Origin: Paracidovorax sp031843945 | Lineage (GTDB): Bacteria; Pseudomonadota; Gammaproteobacteria; Burkholderiales; Burkholderiaceae_C | Assembly (NCBI RefSeq): GCF_031843945.1 | Contig: NZ_JAVTJJ010000013.1 | Coordinates: 1 to 64,000, forward strand | DNA length: 64,000 nucleotides | Direction of reading: 5' to 3' | In this document: positions 60,747-64,000 of the stretch, in pieces | How positions within the stretch are numbered: position 1 is the first letter of the stretch | How the letters are laid out: each line of letters begins with the position of its first letter | Made by a program: the position numbers and the translations under genes | Notes under the pieces: generated by a model | Told to the model about the DNA's origin: nothing | Seen by the model: the letters and a program-made list of their open reading frames with translations, nothing else | The model's database searches: none

Positions 60747-61658
60747 TCAGGCTCTGCGTGCAGCCGAGCGCCGGATGGCCTCGTTGATCTCCGCAATCGA
60801 GCGCTCAATCGCCTCGTCGTCCAGATCGTCTGGATCATCCATAAAGCCGTCGGGCGGGCCGCCCTGGATGGTGGAGGCGAACACGTCGTCGCTGATGCCG
60901 TCGGTGCTGATGCCCTGCGTGGAATCGAAGGTGTCCGGCGTTTCCCATTCCATGGCGACGACAGTCACGTTGTCGCTGGAGCTGCCGGCTTTGCGCAGCG
61001 CATCTTCGACCAGATCGGGCACCGAGCTGGAAACGGGCTGGCGCCCGAGCTGGCGCGCGATGTCGGCGTCTTCCAGCGTGCCCCACAGGCCGTCGGAACA
61101 CAGCAGCATGCGGTCGCCCTGCTCCAGCACGATGGGGCCGGCAATGTCGTAGATCGGTTTGGTGGGAGAGCCCAGGCAGGTGAACAGCACATTGCGGTTG
61201 ACGTGTTCCAGCGCAGGTACCGGCGCGTTGCGCAGCTCAAGATAGGAATGGTCGCGCGTGCGCGTGAGCAATTCGCCACCGCGTACCAGATACAGGCGCG
61301 AATCGCCGCAGTGAATCCAGCAGGCCCGGCCGGCCTGCACCACGGCCGCCACCAGCGTGGTGCGGGGCGTGTCGATCATGCCGCGGTCGCTGGCATAGCG
61401 CAGCACCTGGTGGTGTGCGGCCAGCAAGGCTGACGAGAGGAATTCCTGTACGTCGGCCAGCGCAGGCTTGGCCTCACGCTGAAACAGAGCAGATACCGTC
61501 TGGATGGCGATCTGCGCGGCGACTTCGCCTTCGGGATGGCCGCCCATGCCGTCGGCCAGCACGAACAGGCCCGATTCCCGCGTGTAGCAATAGCCCATGC
61601 GGTCCTCGTTCTTTTCGCGACCGCCGCGCCGGCTGATCTGAAAAACCGAGAACTTCAT
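60747..61658 (-). CDS. PP2C-type serine/threonine phosphatase
   Basis: Metal-dependent protein phosphatase, 303 residues. Metal and active-site motifs are REKNEDRMGY, LFVLADGMGGHPEGEVAA, WIHCGDSRLYLVRGG, and LLCSDGLWGTLED, then SSDNVTVVAMEW near the core's end. A C-terminal 65-residue acidic tail (DDPDDLDDEAIERSIAEINE) is extra to the fold. It overlaps the kinase stop by 4 bases, so the pair should act on the same targets in opposite directions. Confidence 0.92.
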   Translation of the reverse strand: MKFSVFQISRRGGREKNEDRMGYCYTRESGLFVLADGMGGHPEGEVAAQIAIQTVSALFQREAKPALADVQEFLSSALLAAHHQVLRYASDRGMIDTPRTTLVAAVVQAGRACWIHCGDSRLYLVRGGELLTRTRDHSYLELRNAPVPALEHVNRNVLFTCLGSPTKPIYDIAGPIVLEQGDRMLLCSDGLWGTLEDADIARQLGRQPVSSSVPDLVEDALRKAGSSSDNVTVVAMEWETPDTFDSTQGISTDGISDDVFASTIQGGPPDGFMDDPDDLDDEAIERSIAEINEAIRRSAARRA

Positions 61659-62671
61659 TTCGGCTTTCCACCGATGCGGGTCGCCTCGCCCATTTTCTGC
61701 ACGTTCTTCTTGGTGTCGGCCACCAGGGTGTCGAGCTGCAGGCGCATCTTTTCGCCCATACTGAGCTTGGTATAGCGGCGCTCGCCTTCACGGCTGAGTT
61801 CCTTTTGCAGCGCGAACACCGACTGCGGGCGCGAGAGCGGATCGAGCGCCATGCACCATTCGACGACTTCGATCAGATTGTCGGAATAGACGCCGCGCAG
61901 TTTGGTGAGCGACAGGGCCAGACGATCCTTGTCGGTGCGCTGCGGCGCCTCGTTCGGCGGAAAACCCTGCATGCAGGCGTAGATGCAGGCGCCGATGGCA
62001 TAGATGTCGGTCCAAGGGCCCATCTGCGAATCACGCCGGTACATCTCGGGCGCCGCGAAGCCGGGCGTGTACATAGGGCGAATGAAGTTGCCTTCTTTGG
62101 AAAGCACCTCGCGCGCCGCGCCGAAGTCGATCAACACCGCCTTGTTGTCGTCGGTGATGAAGATGTTGGCCGGTTTGATATCCAGATGCAGCATCTTGTG
62201 CTGGTGCACGATGCGCAAGCCACGCAGCACCTCGTCAAACAGCGAACGGATGGTGGATTCGCGGAAAACCTTCTGGGTCTTCAAATCGCGGGCCGTGATG
62301 ATGAAGTCCTGCAGGGTGGCACCCTCCAGGTAGTTCATCACCATGTAGACGGTTTCGTTCTCGCGAAAGAAATTCAGCACGCTCACCACGGAGGCATGCG
62401 AAATCTGGGCGAGGGAGCGGCCCTCTTCGAAAAAGCTCTTGAGCCCCAGGCGGTAGAGCGACAGCTTCTCGGGCGGCACCTTGGGCAGCAACTCGCCAGG
62501 CTCGCGCGTGGCCAGTGATGACGGAAGGTATTCTTTGATGGCGACCTGCTGGCCGTCGGGGTCGGTGGCCAGATAGACCACGCCAAAGCCGCCGGCAGAC
62601 ACGCGCCTGATGACGCGGTATCCGCCAATAGAGGTTTCAGGGGGCAAGGGTGCCGGCTTGATCTTTGACAT
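61655..62671 (-). CDS. Serine/threonine protein kinase
   Basis: A Hanks-type kinase of 338 residues with a cytoplasmic domain only. It has a glycine loop (VSAGGFGVVYLA), the ATP Lys in VAIKEYLP, the catalytic HLDIKPANI and IDFGAAREVL, TPGFAAPEM in the activation/APE region, and a short C-terminal tail. There is no membrane helix or extracellular sensor. The overlap with the phosphatase gene suggests a paired switch, as in type VI secretion-associated or nitrogen-linked systems, but no such target is in the window. The ATG at 62671 begins the recognisable start. Confidence 0.9.
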   Translation of the reverse strand: MSKIKPAPLPPETSIGGYRVIRRVSAGGFGVVYLATDPDGQQVAIKEYLPSSLATREPGELLPKVPPEKLSLYRLGLKSFFEEGRSLAQISHASVVSVLNFFRENETVYMVMNYLEGATLQDFIITARDLKTQKVFRESTIRSLFDEVLRGLRIVHQHKMLHLDIKPANIFITDDNKAVLIDFGAAREVLSKEGNFIRPMYTPGFAAPEMYRRDSQMGPWTDIYAIGACIYACMQGFPPNEAPQRTDKDRLALSLTKLRGVYSDNLIEVVEWCMALDPLSRPQSVFALQKELSREGERRYTKLSMGEKMRLQLDTLVADTKKNVQKMGEATRIGGKPK

Positions 62672-62746
62672 ATTCTGCGAAGAAGACTCGGGCACGAAAC
62701 GGAACCGGGATAATCGCCTTTTTTGCAAGCAACCACCGAAAGTCCC

Positions 62747-63655
62747 ATGGCAGTTTACAGCATGACCGGATACGCCAGCGCCCAGCACGGCGCCTCTGTG
62801 GCGGGCGCCGAATCCGAGGCGCTCACGCGCCGCCTGGGTCTGGAAATCCGCTCCGTCAACAGCCGTTTTCTGGACTTGTCGTTCCGGTTGTCCGACGAGC
62901 TTCGCTCCCAGGAACCGGCCCTGCGCGCCCTGCTGACCGCCAAGCTCAAGCGGGGCAAGGTCGAGGTGCGCGCCTTCATTGAAAACGCTGATGCGGGCAC
63001 CCTGCCCGACCCGGCGCCACGCCTGCTGCAGCGGCTCAATAGCCTGCAAGACGCGGTGAAAGCCTGGCTGCCTGAGGCAGCACCGCTCAGCGTGGCAGAC
63101 GCCCTGCGCCTTTGCTCCAACATTTCAAGTTCTTCGGAAGATTGGGCGCAAGCAGTGCCCGCACTGGCCGACCAAACATTGAAAGAGTTGCTGGCCGCAC
63201 GTGAGCGCGAAGGCAAGCGCCTGGCCACCATGCTGCAGGATCGCCTGGGGCAGTTGCGGGCATTGTCCCAACAAGCAGTGCCGTTGGTGCCGCAACTGGT
63301 CGAACAGCAACGCCAGCGGTTTCTGGAGCGCTGGAGCGAAGCGCTCGGCGCGGCTGAAGGCAATGTGAACGCCGAAGCCGCACGAGACCGCGCGCTGACC
63401 GAGGCCACCGCCTTCGCCATCCGCATCGACGTGGCCGAAGAAGTCACACGGCTGCAATCGCATCTGGATGAAATCGAGCGGCTGCTGAAAAAGGGCGGCG
63501 AGATCGGCAAGCGCCTGGACTTCCTTATTCAGGAATTGCACCGCGAGGCCAACACACTGGGTTCGAAGTCGGCCGCACTGGAACTGACACGCATCAGCGT
63601 GGACATGAAAGTGCTGATCGAGCAGATGCGCGAGCAGGTGCAGAACATCGAGTGA
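62747..63655 (+). CDS. yicC: YicC family endoribonuclease-like protein
   Basis: Stress-linked protein of the YicC family, in E. coli reported to act on small RNAs. The 302-residue protein starts MAVYSMTGYASAQHG, has NSRFLDLSFRLSDELRSQEP, the C-terminal part RIDVAEEVTRLQSHLDEIER and GKRLDFLIQELHREANTLGS with the conserved C-terminal RISVDMKVLIEQMREQVQN. ATG 62747 matches the family start. It precedes gmk by 37 bases, a pairing usual in proteobacteria. Confidence 0.93.
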   Translation: MAVYSMTGYASAQHGASVAGAESEALTRRLGLEIRSVNSRFLDLSFRLSDELRSQEPALRALLTAKLKRGKVEVRAFIENADAGTLPDPAPRLLQRLNSLQDAVKAWLPEAAPLSVADALRLCSNISSSSEDWAQAVPALADQTLKELLAAREREGKRLATMLQDRLGQLRALSQQAVPLVPQLVEQQRQRFLERWSEALGAAEGNVNAEAARDRALTEATAFAIRIDVAEEVTRLQSHLDEIERLLKKGGEIGKRLDFLIQELHREANTLGSKSAALELTRISVDMKVLIEQMREQVQNIE

Positions 63656-63692
63656 TAATTTCAGTTTTGATAGCAGCAAGCGCAGACTCCGT

Positions 63693-64000
63693 ATGGACTA
63701 TCCCGGAAATCTCTTTGTAGTGGCGGCCCCGAGTGGCGCTGGCAAGTCGAGCCTGGTCAAAGCCTTGCTCGAACTCGATTCGCACGTACAGCCATCGGTG
63801 TCGCACACCACGCGCCCGCCCCGGGGGCAGGAAAAGCACGGGCGCGAGTACTTTTTCGCGTCTGACCAGGAATTCGATGCCATGGTCGCGTCCAACGGAT
63901 TCGTCGAATGGGCCCACGTGCACGGTCGCCGCTACGGCACCTCTCGCAAGGCCATCGAAGAGCGCGTGGCCGAGGGCGCCGATGTGGTGCTGGAAATCGA
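63693..64000 (+). CDS. gmk: Guanylate kinase (start; cut by window end)
   Basis: Phosphorylates GMP to GDP with ATP. Only the first about 102 codons are in the window: MDYPGNLFVVAAPSGAGKSS carries the P-loop, SVSHTTRPPRGQEKHGREYF the GMP-binding Tyr and Arg, and EWAHVHGRRYGTSRKAIEER follows. The ATG has no strong ribosome site. A short repeat-like stretch (GATAGCAGCAAGCGCAG) lies just before it. The gene runs past position 64000. Confidence 0.93.
   Translation, partial: MDYPGNLFVVAAPSGAGKSSLVKALLELDSHVQPSVSHTTRPPRGQEKHGREYFFASDQEFDAMVASNGFVEWAHVHGRRYGTSRKAIEERVAEGADVVLEI

Noticed and set aside
61655..63049. Longer kinase start upstream of 62671
   Set aside because: The extra 126 codons run antisense through the yicC gene and look like a shadow; the kinase fold starts soon after ATG 62671.

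Overview
The window is high-GC bacterial chromosome from a betaproteobacterium, most likely Burkholderiales/Comamonadaceae (Acidovorax, Comamonas or Hydrogenophaga type). The reasons are the gene families and their order, a dispersed double-hairpin repeat (AGCGCTT...AAGCGCT plus GCTATT...AATAGC) present in at least six copies, and the CTTTCTTTTG/CAAAAGAAAG hairpin at the left edge. There is no intact prophage, transposase, rRNA operon or CRISPR array.

Layout. 0.2-5.3 kb (minus): urtABCD, an ABC importer for urea; urtE is missing from its usual place. 5.4-5.9 kb: a scar holding remnants of an Lrp/AsnC regulator and a glutathione S-transferase. 6-7.9 kb (minus): two YceI proteins and a cytochrome b561. 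8.3-13.9 kb (minus): biotin carboxylase-BCCP, fused PxpB-PxpC, PxpA and an MFS transporter, facing a divergent GntR regulator; this looks like 5-oxoproline or related amide catabolism. 15.0 kb: a DUF3334 protein.

16-39.7 kb: a large catabolic region for lignin-type phenylpropanoids. A plus-strand operon (thiolase, CoA-transferase, crotonase, SDR, vanA, vanB), a MarR repressor, a minus-strand operon (second crotonase, NDP-forming acyl-CoA synthetase, CouO-like amidohydrolase, alpha/beta hydrolase, SnoaL-like protein), a sigma-54 activator with a V4R sensor, and a plus-strand operon (vanillin-type aldehyde dehydrogenase, coniferyl-alcohol dehydrogenase, DUF1302, DUF1329, YCF48 and RND proteins) fit a route from coniferyl alcohol or ferulate through vanillate to protocatechuate. 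Four copies of a palindrome TTA-N7-TAA sit upstream of three operons and the marR gene, which marks them as a probable MarR regulon. The vdh operon also has a sigma-54 promoter candidate.

40-51 kb: a LuxR-type response regulator and a very large NCS1-permease/histidine-kinase/receiver fusion, divergent from the urease operon ureA-ureJ-ureB-(LysE)-ureC-ureE-ureF-ureG; ureD is not present. The palindrome CGCCA-NN-TGGCG lies at nearly the same distance (105 and 106 nt) upstream of urtA and ureA, 40 kb apart, which suggests that the two loci are co-regulated. tRNA-Ser(UGA) follows at 51.1 kb, then a short zone of hypothetical and broken genes (membrane protein, PIN-like protein, PAPS-reductase fragment).

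53-64 kb: two alpha/beta hydrolases, an M14 peptidase, a DUF2628/SPOR protein, an I78-inhibitor lipoprotein, and then housekeeping genes: hemW, rdgB, rph, a PP2C phosphatase/Ser-Thr kinase pair, yicC and the start of gmk, which is cut by the window edge.
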